NCBI RefSeq assembly: GCF_001427025.1
Contig: NZ_LMGA01000001.1
Span: 2,653,536-2,717,535 of the forward strand
Length of the DNA stretch: 64,000 nt
Direction of reading: 5' to 3'
Source of the DNA: Mesorhizobium sp. Root554
GTDB taxonomy: Bacteria; Pseudomonadota; Alphaproteobacteria; Rhizobiales; Rhizobiaceae
The position numbers and the translations under genes were made by a program. The notes below the pieces were generated by a model. The model worked only from the letters and a program-made list of their open reading frames with translations. It had not been told where the DNA came from and did not search any database. Shown here in pieces: positions 39,286 through 48,632 of this stretch; position 1 is the stretch's first letter, and every line of letters begins with the position of its first letter.

Positions 39286-39672
39286 ATGGTCGCAGCGGGC
39301 CGGCAGCGCATCGACAAATGGCTGTTTTTCGCCCGCGCTGTGAAATCGCGCTCTCTCGCCGCCAAGCTCGTCGTGGCGGGACGAGTTCGCATCAACGGCG
39401 ACAAGGCGGAACAGGCCTCCGACACGGTCAAGCCGGGCGACGTGCTGACCATCACGCTCGATCGGCGTATCCTGATCTGGAAGATCGTCGACAACGGTCT
39501 TCGGCGCGGGCCGGCAGAAGAGGCGCGCAGCCTTTACGAAGACCTGTCTCCGCAGGAGACCATGGCCAAAACGACCTTGCCGACCGCGCTGGTTCCCGTG
39601 CGCGAGGCAGGCAGCGGCCGCCCCACCAAGAAACAACGTCGCCAGACCGACAGGCTTTTCGACAACAATTGA
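39286..39672 (+). CDS. S4-domain RNA-binding protein (Hsp15/HslR-like)
   Basis: A 128-residue protein. The S4 domain at residues 8-70 (QRIDKWLFFARAVKSRSLAAKLVVAGRVRINGDKAEQASDTVKPGDVLTI) closely fits the Hsp15 family, which binds free 50S subunits carrying stalled nascent chains after heat stress. The tail is basic (RPTKKQRRQTDR). It begins 15 bp after the helicase and is probably cotranscribed. Confidence 0.88.
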   Translation: MVAAGRQRIDKWLFFARAVKSRSLAAKLVVAGRVRINGDKAEQASDTVKPGDVLTITLDRRILIWKIVDNGLRRGPAEEARSLYEDLSPQETMAKTTLPTALVPVREAGSGRPTKKQRRQTDRLFDNN

Positions 39673-39810
39673 CCCCGCTCCGGCAAGGAAAGAAAAAACG
39701 TTTCCTCCAGCAGCCAGCAGCCGGCATGGCTGACCCTTGCAAGCGCTCGGCAAAGGCGTTACTCACCGCTCAAAAGACTTAGAAAGACGGGGCGTTCCCG
39801 GAGCCAATTG

Positions 39811-40149
39811 ATGACTTATGTCGTTACTGACAATTGCATAAAATGCAAATACATGGACTGCGTCGAGGTTTGTCCGGTCGATTGCTTCTACGAAGGCGAG
39901 AACATGCTCGTCATCCATCCGGATGAATGCATCGACTGTGGCGTTTGCGAGCCGGAATGCCCCGCTGACGCTATCAAGGCGGACACCGAAAGCGGCCTCG
40001 ACAAATGGCTGCAGGTCAACGCCGAATACGCCGAAAAGTGGCCGAACATTGCCGTCAAGAGGGAAGCGCCCGACGACGCCAAGCAGTTTGACGGCCAGAC
40101 GGAAAAGTTCGAAAAATACTTTTCCCCCGAACCCGGCCAAGGCGACTGA
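39811..40149 (+). CDS. fdxA: seven-iron ferredoxin FdxA
   Basis: A 112-residue ferredoxin with two cluster motifs near the N-terminus. The first, [22 protein letters not shown], has the spacing typical of a 3Fe-4S plus 4Fe-4S protein; the second is [17 protein letters not shown]. The C-terminal extension (about 60-112) is the usual helical tail of this class. It carries electrons in the cytoplasm. The ATG at 39811 is used; a TTG codon precedes it in frame. Confidence 0.95.
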   Translation: MTYVVTDNCIKCKYMDCVEVCPVDCFYEGENMLVIHPDECIDCGVCEPECPADAIKADTESGLDKWLQVNAEYAEKWPNIAVKREAPDDAKQFDGQTEKFEKYFSPEPGQGD

Positions 40150-40505
40150 AGCCTGACCGCATGGACCGGCGCTTACGGGACGAAATGTCATGGCTGCATT
40201 AACCGCCTTGACAGGGCGTCTCTTCGCGTATGCAGCAAATTGTTGATTCTTCCGACTTTTTGTGCTACACATCCCGGACATGCCGGTGACACAACGTCGA
40301 TTGATGGCGCGAACGCCCTAATCACTGAAAGGTGAAATCTCCACTCCGGACCAGAGAAATCTGGGCCCGGCAACGCAGTTCGCGTTTGCCGTTTGGCTTG
40401 TCCGGCTGGTTTCACCTGTTGTGCGGCAGAGGCAGGGCCTTGTCGGCTCGCCGTTTGGGTTAGGCCGGCATCCGCCGGCGGCAAAATTAAGGAGTCCAGG
40501 GCGTA
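40150..40505 (+). promoter_or_regulatory. 356-bp leader and promoter region of carD
   Basis: No gene is evident. A possible promoter is CTTGACA at 40207-40213 with TATGCA at 40229-40234, but the 15-base spacer is short. A strong AAGGAG lies just before the carD ATG. The transcript leader would be more than 250 nt, long enough for translational control, but I could not match it to a known RNA element. Confidence 0.35.
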
Positions 40506-41090
40506 ATGGCAACGATGACCCCCCCGAAGAAGAGCGCGACAACCGGGCGTCACGGCTTCAAGACCGGTGAATATATCGTCTATCCGGCGCATGGCGTCGG
40601 TCAGATTGTCTCCATCGACGAGCAGGAAGTTGCCGGGCACAAGCTGGAACTGTTCGTGATCGACTTCCAGAAGGACAAGATGCGCCTCAAGGTTCCGGTC
40701 GCCAAGGCGACCTCGATCGGTATGCGCAAGCTCAGCGAGACTGACTATGTCGATCGCGCGCTCAAGGTTGTTCAGGGCCGCGCCCGCGTCAAGCGCACCA
40801 TGTGGTCGCGCCGCGCGCAGGAATATGACGCCAAGATCAATTCTGGCGACCTTATTTCCATTTCCGAAGTCGTCCGCGATCTCTATCGCGCCGACAACCA
40901 GCCGGAGCAGTCCTATTCCGAACGGCAGCTCTACGAAGCCGCGCTCGACCGTATGGCGCGTGAAATCGCCGCGGTGAACCGCATGTCGGAAACCGAGGCG
41001 GTGCGCCTTATCGAGGTCAACCTCAACAAGGGTCCCAAGCGCGGCGCCAAGGCCGACAATGAGGAATCCGAGCAGGAAGAGGCCGCGTAA
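40506..41090 (+). CDS. carD: CarD/CdnL-family RNA polymerase-binding regulator
   Basis: A 194-residue protein. An N-terminal Tudor-like RNA polymerase interaction domain (about 17-75, FKTGEYIVYPAHGVGQIVSIDEQEVAGHKLELFVIDFQKDKMRLKVPV) is followed by a helical DNA-binding domain (about 90-165, containing RARVKRTMWSRRAQEYDAKINSGDLISISEVVRDLYR). CdnL proteins stabilise open complexes at rRNA and biosynthetic promoters and are linked to growth control in Caulobacter. The C-terminus is acidic. AAGGAG sets the ATG. Confidence 0.93.
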   Translation: MATMTPPKKSATTGRHGFKTGEYIVYPAHGVGQIVSIDEQEVAGHKLELFVIDFQKDKMRLKVPVAKATSIGMRKLSETDYVDRALKVVQGRARVKRTMWSRRAQEYDAKINSGDLISISEVVRDLYRADNQPEQSYSERQLYEAALDRMAREIAAVNRMSETEAVRLIEVNLNKGPKRGAKADNEESEQEEAA

Positions 41091-41114
41091 GCAGCGCCTT
41101 CCATTTGAATGTCT

Positions 41115-41145
41115 AAAGCCCGGCCTCGCGCCGGGCTTTTCTTTT
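41115..41145 (+). terminator. rho-independent terminator after carD
   Basis: A 9-bp stem AAAGCCCGG / CCGGGCTTT with a GC-rich loop is followed by TCTTTTT, 25 bp after the carD stop. rpoH2 therefore needs its own promoter. Confidence 0.92.
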
Positions 41146-41259
41146 TCGTCGGCCTGGATTTGGCTTTTTCATCCCAGCGCGACCAATAGCTGCCGGCCCA
41201 TCCATTCCGCTCTTCCGCTGAAAAGTGCATTTATTTTCAGGCATCGGCGCGGCCGGTAC

Positions 41260-41285
41260 GGAACAATCGCCCTCCCCGCCTCGTT
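41260..41285 (+). promoter_or_regulatory. EcfG (RpoE2)-type promoter of rpoH2
   Basis: GGAAC at 41260-41264 and CGTT at 41282-41285 are 17 bases apart, within the accepted range for the general stress sigma factor. The promoter lies 84 bp before the rpoH2 ATG. Control of rpoH2 by RpoE2 is established in Sinorhizobium, which supports the call. Confidence 0.78.
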
Positions 41286-41369
41286 ATACGCCCGTCCTAG
41301 GGCGCCGCGGCAACGTTTCAAGACCGTCGCGGAACGGTTCAGGTTCCTGAAATCAGGCGGAGAAATCGG

Positions 41370-42227
41370 ATGATGGAAGACAGTGCCGGACGTGCATTCA
41401 TCCGCACCGCCATGAAGGCTCCTTATCTGGAACGCGAGGAGGAACATCAACTCGCCGTCCGATGGAAGGAGAACCACGACCAGCATGCGCTGCACCAGAT
41501 CACGCTGTCGCATATGCGTCTGGTCATCGCCATGGCGGCCAAGTTCCGTCATTTCGGATTGCCCGTTGGCGATCTCATCCAGGAAGGCCATGTCGGCCTG
41601 CTTGAAGCGGCTTGCCGTTTCGAGCCGGAACGCGAGGTCCGCTTCTCGACCTATGCCACCTGGTGGATTCGCGCATCGATGCAGGACTACATCCTGCGCA
41701 ACTGGTCCATCGTTCGCGGCGGCACGTCTTCGGCGCAAAAAGCCCTGTTCTTCAACCTGCGGCGTCTCCGCGCCCGCCTTGCCACCGGGTCCGAACCGCT
41801 TTCCAACGAAACACTCTACCGCGAGATTTCCGCCGCCCTCGGCGTCTCTGAAACCGACGTGGCGATGATGGATTCCCGGCTGTCGGCTCCCGACAGTTCG
41901 CTCAACGCGCCGCTCGCCGACGACAACGGCGCGGCCGAGCGTATGGATTTCCTTGTCGCCGACGATCCGCTGCCGGACGAGGTGGTCGGCGACACCATCG
42001 ATGTCGAGCGCCGCACCGGCTGGCTGAAATCTGCGCTGGGTGCGCTGAACGCGCGCGAGCTGCAGATCATCGAGGAACGGCGTCTCACCGATGAAGGCGC
42101 TACGCTGGAGCAACTGGGCGCTACGCTCGGTATCTCCAAGGAACGGGTGCGCCAAATCGAAGCCCGGGCGATGGAAAAGCTCAAGGTGGCGCTGGTCCGG
42201 CAGAATCCGGAATTTCTGGCTGCCTGA
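41370..42227 (+). CDS. rpoH2: RpoH-family sigma factor, second copy (RpoH2)
   Basis: A 285-residue sigma factor. It carries region 2 (LSHMRLVIAMAAKFRHFGLPVGDLIQEGHVGLLEAACRFEPEREVRFSTYATWWIRASMQDYILRNWSIVR), an RpoH-box variant QKALFFNLRRLR, and a region 4 helix-turn-helix (ATLEQLGATLGISKERVRQIEARAMEKL). It is more divergent than the first rpoH and is preceded by an EcfG promoter, as in rhizobial RpoH2, which serves oxidative and stationary-phase stress. A start one codon later (MEDSAG) is equally possible. Confidence 0.9.
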   Translation: MMEDSAGRAFIRTAMKAPYLEREEEHQLAVRWKENHDQHALHQITLSHMRLVIAMAAKFRHFGLPVGDLIQEGHVGLLEAACRFEPEREVRFSTYATWWIRASMQDYILRNWSIVRGGTSSAQKALFFNLRRLRARLATGSEPLSNETLYREISAALGVSETDVAMMDSRLSAPDSSLNAPLADDNGAAERMDFLVADDPLPDEVVGDTIDVERRTGWLKSALGALNARELQIIEERRLTDEGATLEQLGATLGISKERVRQIEARAMEKLKVALVRQNPEFLAA

Positions 42228-42271
42228 GCCAGATCGGGCGGCACGTTTTCCAGTGCAGGCGTATGACCGGC

Positions 42272-42706
42272 TCAACCGCCGGAAGAAGCCTGCTTTTGTT
42301 TCTTCCGGGCGCGCGTCGAGGCGTTCAGGGCCACGGCGCTGCGAATGAGCGCCATGAGCGCCTTTTCGTCGATCTCTTCACCCTTTGATATGTCGATGGC
42401 GCGCCTGGGGTTGCCGTCGAGACTGGAGTTGAACAGGCCTGATGGGTCGTCCAGCGACGCGCCCTTGGCGAAGGTCAGCTTCACCACAGCCTTGTAGGTT
42501 TCGCCGGTGCAGATGATCCCGTCATGCTCCCACACCGGAACCCCGCGCCACTTCCATTCCTCGACCACTTCCGGGTCGGCCTTCTGGATGAGCTTTCGCA
42601 CACGGGCGAGCGTCTCGCCACGCCAGTCGCTTAACTCCTTGATCTTCCCGTCGATCCGCTGCGAGGGGGATATTTCCTCGTCGCTCCGCGACCCACTTTT
42701 CTTCAC
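42272..42706 (-). CDS. DUF1801 protein, copy 1
   Basis: A 144-residue protein of the DUF1801 fold. A helical start (RIDGKIKELSDWRGETLARVRKLIQKADPEVVEEWKWRGVPVWEHDGIICTGETYKAVVKLTF) is followed by KGASLDDPSGLFNSSLDGNPRRAIDI and a basic tail. DUF1801 resembles iron-binding frataxin-like folds in structure, but its function is unknown. It is followed upstream by a second DUF1801 gene in the same direction. Confidence 0.88.
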   Translation of the reverse strand: MKKSGSRSDEEISPSQRIDGKIKELSDWRGETLARVRKLIQKADPEVVEEWKWRGVPVWEHDGIICTGETYKAVVKLTFAKGASLDDPSGLFNSSLDGNPRRAIDISKGEEIDEKALMALIRSAVALNASTRARKKQKQASSGG

Positions 42707-42754
42707 GTTCGATCTCCCTTTCCCGTCATTTTGTGCCGGGCGGTTAGGCCTCGT

Positions 42755-43273
42755 TCACATTTTCTCGCCGGGCAATTTGCTGGCCTGCTTCACCCATGCG
42801 GTGAATCGGGATTCATCGAGCGCGTCACCCTCATGGATATGAAAATACCGGACGTCCTTCTGCCTGGAAGCGACCGGCGGGACGGGATCGAGCGCAGCAC
42901 CACGGAAGAAAGCCACCTTGATGTATTTGTCGAAAACATGAAAGCTGAGGAACGAGTGCTGGTCCTCCATTCCATAAAATGGCGAGTTCCATTTGACCGC
43001 CTTTTGGACGTCCGCAACGGTTTTCACGATGAGCGCGTCGAGGCGGCGCCCGACCTCGCGTTTCCAACCCGGCATGGCCGCGATATAGGCCTGCACCGGC
43101 GCGTCGCCGTGGCCTTTCGCGACCTGCGGATTGCCGCCGGAGAGACGGACCGGCCGGCCAGCCTTGGCCGGTTGCGGTTTTGCCACGCCCGGTTTTCGCG
43201 CTGTTACGCTGCCTTTGGCAGCAGCCGATTTGTCTTCTGCCTTCCCGGCAATGGTTTTGGAGGTGGTGGGCAT
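42755..43273 (-). CDS. DUF1801 protein, copy 2, with basic N-terminal extension
   Basis: A 172-residue protein. The first about 70 residues are Lys/Ala/Pro-rich (SKTIAGKAEDKSAAAKGSVTARKPGVAKPQPAKAGRPVRLSGGNPQ) and resemble a nucleic-acid-binding tail. The rest is a DUF1801 domain (VQAYIAAMPGWKREVGRRLDALIVKTVADVQKAVKWNSPFYGMEDQHSFLSFHVFDKYIKVAFF). The ATG at 43273 was chosen because further upstream the frame loses protein-like character. It forms a tandem pair with the neighbouring DUF1801 gene. Confidence 0.85.
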   Translation of the reverse strand: MPTTSKTIAGKAEDKSAAAKGSVTARKPGVAKPQPAKAGRPVRLSGGNPQVAKGHGDAPVQAYIAAMPGWKREVGRRLDALIVKTVADVQKAVKWNSPFYGMEDQHSFLSFHVFDKYIKVAFFRGAALDPVPPVASRQKDVRYFHIHEGDALDESRFTAWVKQASKLPGEKM

Positions 43274-43349
43274 TGCGTTCACCCCGCTGTTCAACCGCCC
43301 AAGGATAGTCGATCGAAGGCATCGACTCAAACTTGCAGCTGACCGTGCT

Positions 43350-44840
43350 CTAGCGGTCGGTGACGATCTTGACCTTGTCGCCGCTCGACACGCTTGCTCC
43401 CGGCGCCATCGCATTCAGCACGCGGAAGAGATCGAGCTTGCGATCGACACCGACCATTTGGGCCGCGAGCGAGCCCATGGTCTGGCCCGGCTGCACAGTG
43501 ACGATGCGGATGCGCAACGGCTTCAGCGCCGCCTTTTCGGAAGGGCTCAGGACGCGGAATGAGGTGCTGACCGAACGCGCCACCGGATCGAGCGCCGTGC
43601 TGGCGGCTGGCGCAGCGGTGAGCAGGCGATAAACCTGCCCGCCGGCGCGGATGACAGTGATATCGAACTGCCAGCCGTCGGCGCGGGCCGTGGCGAAGGC
43701 CGCCTCGTTGCCGTTGATGGTTTCCGGCCGAACACTGGCCTCATCCAGCCCGGCTACCCAACCGCTGCGGATGTAGTCCGGCAGGGACTTGCCCTTGTCG
43801 ATCGACACCCCGTCGAACCGCACGGCGATGTCGCCCGGTCCTGTCGCGGTAACGGCCGCGGCGGTGTTGTCGATGACGAAGCCTTCCGGCACGGCGAACG
43901 AGACGCCAAGCCCCGGATGCATGAAGACATTGCCCCGCACATAGCCTTCTTCGGGCGTGTCGCCGTACAACAGCCCGTCTATGCCGGCCAGATAGGAATC
44001 GCGGTCGCGCGTCCCGACCCCCGGCTGGCCGAAATTGCGCGCGTGGCGCTGCGCCAGTTCGATGCGCTGCGGGGTGTTCGGATGCGTCGCCAGGAAATCC
44101 AGGCTGGCGTCGGTCGCGCCGCTGATCGAGCGGAAATCGGTGTAGGCCGACATCGACTGCAGGAAGCGCCCGGCCGCGTAGGGATCGTACCCCGCCTCGC
44201 CCACCGACTTGATGCCGACGGCATCGGCCTCCAGCTCCTGGTTGCGCGAAAACTGCGCCATCCTGAGCTTGCCGCGGATCAGCGCCGCCTTGGCGGCGGG
44301 ATTGTCGCCGAGAACGTCTGAAACGACCTTCGTCGCCAGGACCTCCTCGGCCTCCTTCTGCTGCCGCTGCAGTCCATGATTGGCCGTCACATGGCCCATT
44401 TCGTGGGCGATGACGGCGGCCAGCTCGGACGAGTCGTTGGCCAGCGCCAGCAGGCCGCGGGTGATGTAGAGATAGCCGCCCGGCAGCGCGAAGGCGTTCA
44501 CGTTGGGCGAGTTCAGGATGGTGATGCGGTAGTTCTGCGTCGGATTGGCCGAAACCGTCGTCAGGCTGCCGACGACCTTCGCCACCATGCGTTCGAGCTT
44601 CGGGTCCGAATACTCGCCGCCATAAGTCGCCAGGATACGCGGATGCTGCGCCCTTGCCAGCTCGGCCAGCTTGTTGTTGGCGGTGACGTTGTCGACCGTG
44701 ACCGGCTTGTTCGACGGCTGGAAGCCCGATTCCTGCACCGAATCCGGCATGATCGACTGGCAGGCAGCCAGCGACAGGCCTACCGCGGCCATGGCAATGC
44801 CGCGCGCCCACGCCTTGGCTCGCTTCTTCAATCTCAGCAT
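43350..44840 (-). CDS. M48-family zinc metalloprotease lipoprotein
   Basis: A 496-residue lipoprotein: signal ending LAAC (cysteine about residue 27). The M48 protease domain (about 60-280) has the zinc motif HEMGHVTANHG and the third ligand in NQELEADAVG. A middle domain of unknown role follows, and then a C-terminal segment (about 445-496, TVQPGQTMGSLAAQMVGVDRKLDLFRVLNAM...GDKVKIV) that resembles LysM. This fits the BepA/YfgC-like outer-membrane quality-control proteases. It lies upstream of the DUF1801 pair on the same strand. Confidence 0.9.
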   Translation of the reverse strand: MLRLKKRAKAWARGIAMAAVGLSLAACQSIMPDSVQESGFQPSNKPVTVDNVTANNKLAELARAQHPRILATYGGEYSDPKLERMVAKVVGSLTTVSANPTQNYRITILNSPNVNAFALPGGYLYITRGLLALANDSSELAAVIAHEMGHVTANHGLQRQQKEAEEVLATKVVSDVLGDNPAAKAALIRGKLRMAQFSRNQELEADAVGIKSVGEAGYDPYAAGRFLQSMSAYTDFRSISGATDASLDFLATHPNTPQRIELAQRHARNFGQPGVGTRDRDSYLAGIDGLLYGDTPEEGYVRGNVFMHPGLGVSFAVPEGFVIDNTAAAVTATGPGDIAVRFDGVSIDKGKSLPDYIRSGWVAGLDEASVRPETINGNEAAFATARADGWQFDITVIRAGGQVYRLLTAAPAASTALDPVARSVSTSFRVLSPSEKAALKPLRIRIVTVQPGQTMGSLAAQMVGVDRKLDLFRVLNAMAPGASVSSGDKVKIVTDR

Positions 44841-44981
44841 GTCGGGGCCGGTCGTCAGATCGGCATTCCTTTCGGCTACAGGCTAGGCAAATCAGGCCGC
44901 ACCGGTCTGTGCGGAACTAGCCATAGTCACTGGTCATTGGCAAGCAAACGCCCCGCTCGCAAGGCCCGGTGTGACCGTAAA

Positions 44982-45749
44982 TTATGTCGGCTTCCGGGCA
45001 ACATGCCGTGATTGAGCCACTGGCGTCTCCGCGCCCATATAGCGCCGGAACGCTTCGGGTCCAGTCCCGGCAAAGAATTTCTCGATCGGACCGCTGGCAG
45101 CAACCTTGCCGTCCTCCAGAAACAGCATGGCGCTGGCGATCCGCCGCGCGTCGTCGGGCTGATGCGTGACGAACAGCACCGTCATGCCGCGCTCGGCATG
45201 CAATGCAGTTACAAGCTCCAGCATGTCGGTGCGCAGCGCCGGGCCAAGCGAGGCGAAGGGCTCGTCCAGCAAAAGCACCGGCCGGTCACGCACCAGGACG
45301 CGTGCAAGCGCGACCCGCTGGCGCTCGCCGCCGGACAATTCGCGCGGCAGGCGCTTCTCCTTACCGGCCAGACCGGCGCGGCCGAGCGCCTCGGCCACCG
45401 CCGCGCGGTCATCCGGTGTCAGCCGCATCGACGCCGAACGGCCGAGGCCGACATTCTGCTCGACGCTGAGGTGCGCGAACAGATTGTTCTCCTGGAACAC
45501 CATCGAGACCGGACGCATGGCGGGTGAACTGGTCGTCACATCCGTTTCATCGATCAGCACCTTGCCGGCGTCCGGCGTCTCGAAACCGGCGACCAGATTG
45601 AGCAGGGTGGACTTGCCCGAGCCGCTGGGCCCCATGATCGCCGTGATCTTGCCCGGTTCGAACATCGCGTCGAATGAAAACGTCACGTCGCCATAGCCGA
45701 ACGTCACCTTGTCGAGGCTGACCGATGCGGCCTTCTGCACGGCGTTCAT
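44982..45749 (-). CDS. thiQ: thiamine ABC importer ATP-binding protein
   Basis: A 255-residue ABC ATPase with Walker [10 protein letters not shown], signature [13 protein letters not shown], Walker [14 protein letters not shown] and switch histidine [12 protein letters not shown]. Its first codon overlaps the thiP stop in an ATGA, so translation is coupled. With ThiB and ThiP it imports thiamine and its phosphates; it is the last gene of the TPP-controlled operon. Confidence 0.93.
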   Translation of the reverse strand: MNAVQKAASVSLDKVTFGYGDVTFSFDAMFEPGKITAIMGPSGSGKSTLLNLVAGFETPDAGKVLIDETDVTTSSPAMRPVSMVFQENNLFAHLSVEQNVGLGRSASMRLTPDDRAAVAEALGRAGLAGKEKRLPRELSGGERQRVALARVLVRDRPVLLLDEPFASLGPALRTDMLELVTALHAERGMTVLFVTHQPDDARRIASAMLFLEDGKVAASGPIEKFFAGTGPEAFRRYMGAETPVAQSRHVARKPT

Positions 45750-47377
45750 GCTTCACGTCCCTTTCCGAGCCGATCGGCGGCCAGCACCAGCGCCAGGCAG
45801 GCAAGGCCGAGCAGAAGCGCCAAACCGGCCGCGTCGGCGGTACGGTAGCTGCCCATGCGCGCCAGCAGAAGATAGGGCAGCGTCTGCACGGAATCGCTGC
45901 CGAAAAGCGCGATCACGCCGAGATCGCCCAGCGACAGCGCCATGGCGAAGGAGAACGCCGTTGCCAGCGGCCGGCGCAATGGAGGCCAGTCGATCAGCAG
46001 CAGGCGGGTCCAGCCAGCTACGCCGAGTTGCGCGCAAAGCCGCTCATGCCGTTCGCTCGCCGCATCGTAGGCCGGCCGGAGCGCGCGCAGGGCGAAAGGC
46101 ATTGCCATCATCGCATTCACCGCCACCACCATCACCGGCGCGATCGCGAAAACATCGGCGACATGGCGCAGCAGGACAAACCATCCGGCGCCGAGCACGA
46201 TGGGCGGCACCACTAGCACGAAGGCCGGACCGGTATCGGACAACAGCTCCAGCAGAGACCGCCGCTCGCTGCGCCGTCGAATCGCCAGCGCCCTGCGCGC
46301 CATGACGAGCGACAGCGAGATCGCCACCGACAGGGCAGCCGAAAGGCAAGCCAGCACGAGACTGGTCATGGTTGCCTGCCTCACCGCCGCCTCGCCGGCA
46401 AGCCGACCGAGATCGGCGCCAAGACCGGCCATCACGGTCGCCGCCATCGGGCCGGCGACGAAGGCGAGCGCCAGCAGGATGAGCACAGCGTTCAGCACCG
46501 TTTCGAGGTTGCCGGCCGACAGATAGCGGCGCGGCGCCACTGGCAGGTTGGCGTCACCCGTCATGCTGGCGCCAAGCCGCGCCAACGCACCGACCACCAG
46601 TAACGTCAGCCCGATCTGGATCAGCGTCAGCGATACCGCGCGGGCCGGATCGAAGTCGAACCGCAGCGCTTGGTAGATGGCGACTTCCAGCGTCGAGGCG
46701 GCAGGGCCGCCGCCCAATGTCAGCACGATGGTGAAGGAGGTGATGCACAGCATGAAGACCAGCCCCGCGACTCCCGGCAGCGCAGCCCGCAGCGCCGGCC
46801 ATTCGATCAGCCGGAATGTGGCCGGGGCCCGCATGCCCAGCTGGCTGGAAAGCCGCCACTGATCTGAGGGAACGGCCTGCAGCGCTTCGAGGAAAAGGCG
46901 CGTGGCGAGAGGCAGGTTGAAGAATACATGCGCCACCAGAATGCCGGAAAGGCCATAGATGCCGGGCCAATTCTGGCCACCCACGCTCAGCAGATCGGCG
47001 AAATAGCCGGCGCGCCCATACAGCGCCAGCACGCCGAGCGCCGCGACGATCGCCGGCAGCGCCAGCGGCAGGGCGAACAATTGCAGGATGAGCGTGCGGC
47101 CGAAGAACACCGGATGACGCGACAGCGCCCGCGCCACGAACAACGCTGGCGCGACCGACAGCAATGTCGACAGCGCCGCCTGCCACAGCGTGAAGCGCGC
47201 GATACGAAACAGATAGCCGTCGAACGCGGCCGCCGCACCGGCGAGGTTTCCGGCGCCTTCCGCGATCAACCCGGCGAACGCGCCGCCGACCAGGATGGCG
47301 ATGAGGCCCAGCGCGATGACGCCGGCGGTGATGCGGGTGTCGGGCGCGGCCTTCACCGGCTCATCACGGCCAGCCAT
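45746..47377 (-). CDS. thiP: thiamine ABC importer permease
   Basis: A 543-residue inner-membrane protein that, like other ThiP proteins, contains two fused permease halves, each with its own transport loop (first half near [18 protein letters not shown], second near [25 protein letters not shown]). Twelve or so hydrophobic segments are visible. Its start overlaps the end of thiB by 25 bp, so the exact start is less certain; a GTG seven codons in would remove most of the overlap. Confidence 0.93.
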   Translation of the reverse strand: MAGRDEPVKAAPDTRITAGVIALGLIAILVGGAFAGLIAEGAGNLAGAAAAFDGYLFRIARFTLWQAALSTLLSVAPALFVARALSRHPVFFGRTLILQLFALPLALPAIVAALGVLALYGRAGYFADLLSVGGQNWPGIYGLSGILVAHVFFNLPLATRLFLEALQAVPSDQWRLSSQLGMRAPATFRLIEWPALRAALPGVAGLVFMLCITSFTIVLTLGGGPAASTLEVAIYQALRFDFDPARAVSLTLIQIGLTLLVVGALARLGASMTGDANLPVAPRRYLSAGNLETVLNAVLILLALAFVAGPMAATVMAGLGADLGRLAGEAAVRQATMTSLVLACLSAALSVAISLSLVMARRALAIRRRSERRSLLELLSDTGPAFVLVVPPIVLGAGWFVLLRHVADVFAIAPVMVVAVNAMMAMPFALRALRPAYDAASERHERLCAQLGVAGWTRLLLIDWPPLRRPLATAFSFAMALSLGDLGVIALFGSDSVQTLPYLLLARMGSYRTADAAGLALLLGLACLALVLAADRLGKGREA

Positions 47378-48360
47378 TCATCCACCCAGTCTTTACGGTT
47401 CTTCGCCACCTCGTCGGGACTGAAGACCAGGCTCTTTGCCGGCTTGACCAGCCTGTCGAAAGCCGGATCGAGCGGCTTGTCCATCTTGCCGGCCGGAAAC
47501 ATCCAGTTGGTTTCCGGAATGGCATCCTGGAAACCCGGCCCGGTCATGAAGGCCATGAACTTTTCCGCCAGCGGGTTCTTCGCGCCCGTCGTGGTGATGC
47601 CGGCGACCTCGACCTGCAGATAATGCCCCTCGCTGAACGAAGCGGCCTGGTAGCGCTCGGTCTTCTCGGAAATCATGTGGTAGGCCGGCGAGGTCGTGTA
47701 GGACAGCACCATCGGCGCTTCGCCCTTGGTGAACAGCCCGTACGCTTCGCTCCATCCCGGCGTCACCGTCAGCACCCTGCCCTTGAGCTTTGCCCAGGCG
47801 TCCGCCGCCTTGTCGCCATAGACCGCCTTGACCCAAAGCACCAGGCCGAGGCCTGGCGTGGAGGTGCGCGGATCCTGGATGACGATCTTCTGGCCTGGAT
47901 CGCCCTCGACCAGTTCCTTCAGGCTTTGCGGCGGGGTCTTCAGTTTCTCCGTGTCGTAGACGACGGCGAAATAGCCGTAGTCGAACGGCACGAAAGTGTC
48001 GTCACTCCAGCCTCCGGGTACATCGACATCGGAAACCGGCCCATGGGGCACGAACAGGCCCGCCGCCTTGGCGTCGGCGGTCAGATTGGTGTCGAGCCCG
48101 AGCACGATATCGGCCTTGGTGGACGCGCCTTCCAGCTTCACGCGGTTGAGCAACGCCACTCCGTCGGCAACGGAGACGAATGAAACCTCGCAATCGCAAC
48201 TCGCCTCGAAATTCTTCTTCACCAGCGGGCCGGGACCCCATTCGGCGGTGAAGCTCTCATAGGTGTAGACGGTGAGCTTGTCCTTGGCGGCAGCCGGGGC
48301 GGTAGCGGCAAGGGTCGCAAGTGCGAATGCGGTGAAACCAACGAAACCACTGATGCGCAT
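47353..48360 (-). CDS. thiB: thiamine-binding periplasmic protein
   Basis: A 335-residue exported binding protein: signal peptide (about 1-25, cleavage after APAAA), then [37 protein letters not shown], the ThiB family start. Other family blocks are [27 protein letters not shown] and [15 protein letters not shown] six bases upstream fixes the ATG at 48360. It is the first gene after the TPP riboswitch. Confidence 0.94.
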   Translation of the reverse strand: MRISGFVGFTAFALATLAATAPAAAKDKLTVYTYESFTAEWGPGPLVKKNFEASCDCEVSFVSVADGVALLNRVKLEGASTKADIVLGLDTNLTADAKAAGLFVPHGPVSDVDVPGGWSDDTFVPFDYGYFAVVYDTEKLKTPPQSLKELVEGDPGQKIVIQDPRTSTPGLGLVLWVKAVYGDKAADAWAKLKGRVLTVTPGWSEAYGLFTKGEAPMVLSYTTSPAYHMISEKTERYQAASFSEGHYLQVEVAGITTTGAKNPLAEKFMAFMTGPGFQDAIPETNWMFPAGKMDKPLDPAFDRLVKPAKSLVFSPDEVAKNRKDWVDEWLAVMSR

Positions 48361-48410
48361 TGGCGCCTCCTTCATTCGATTGACAGGGGAAGCGGCGCCT
48401 TTGGCTAGCG

Positions 48411-48507
48411 TCTAAATCCCTCCGCCGGTGCAAGCCGGATCAGGTTCGACGGGTTGGTTCGAAAACCTCTCAGCAGCCGCAAAAAGATTGCGGTCGGCAC
48501 CCCGTTA
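48411..48507 (-). promoter_or_regulatory. TPP riboswitch (THI element) controlling thiBPQ
   Basis: On the minus strand the conserved THI-box pieces are in order: ACGGGGTGCC near 48496-48506, GCTGAGAGG, then ACCCGTCGAACCTGATC and GCACCGGCGGAGGGA ending near 48411. Together these form the helices that bind thiamine pyrophosphate. It ends about 50 nt before the thiB ATG, with the GGAGG ribosome site in between, which suggests control of translation or of both steps when TPP is abundant. Confidence 0.95.
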
Positions 48508-48632
48508 GAGCGATGTGAGACATAGTGCGGCTTCAACTGCCGATCAAGCGGAAGTTCCGACACTTGCCGCCGGCAGGCGTCTTGCGCGTTAAGGCTTCCG
48601 CTCTGGTGCAGGCCCTGATAGAGGCCTCGGCC

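Noticed and set aside
40188..40640. 150-codon frame on the minus strand across the carD leader
   Set aside because: It overlaps the carD start antisense, has no ribosome site and no protein-like features.
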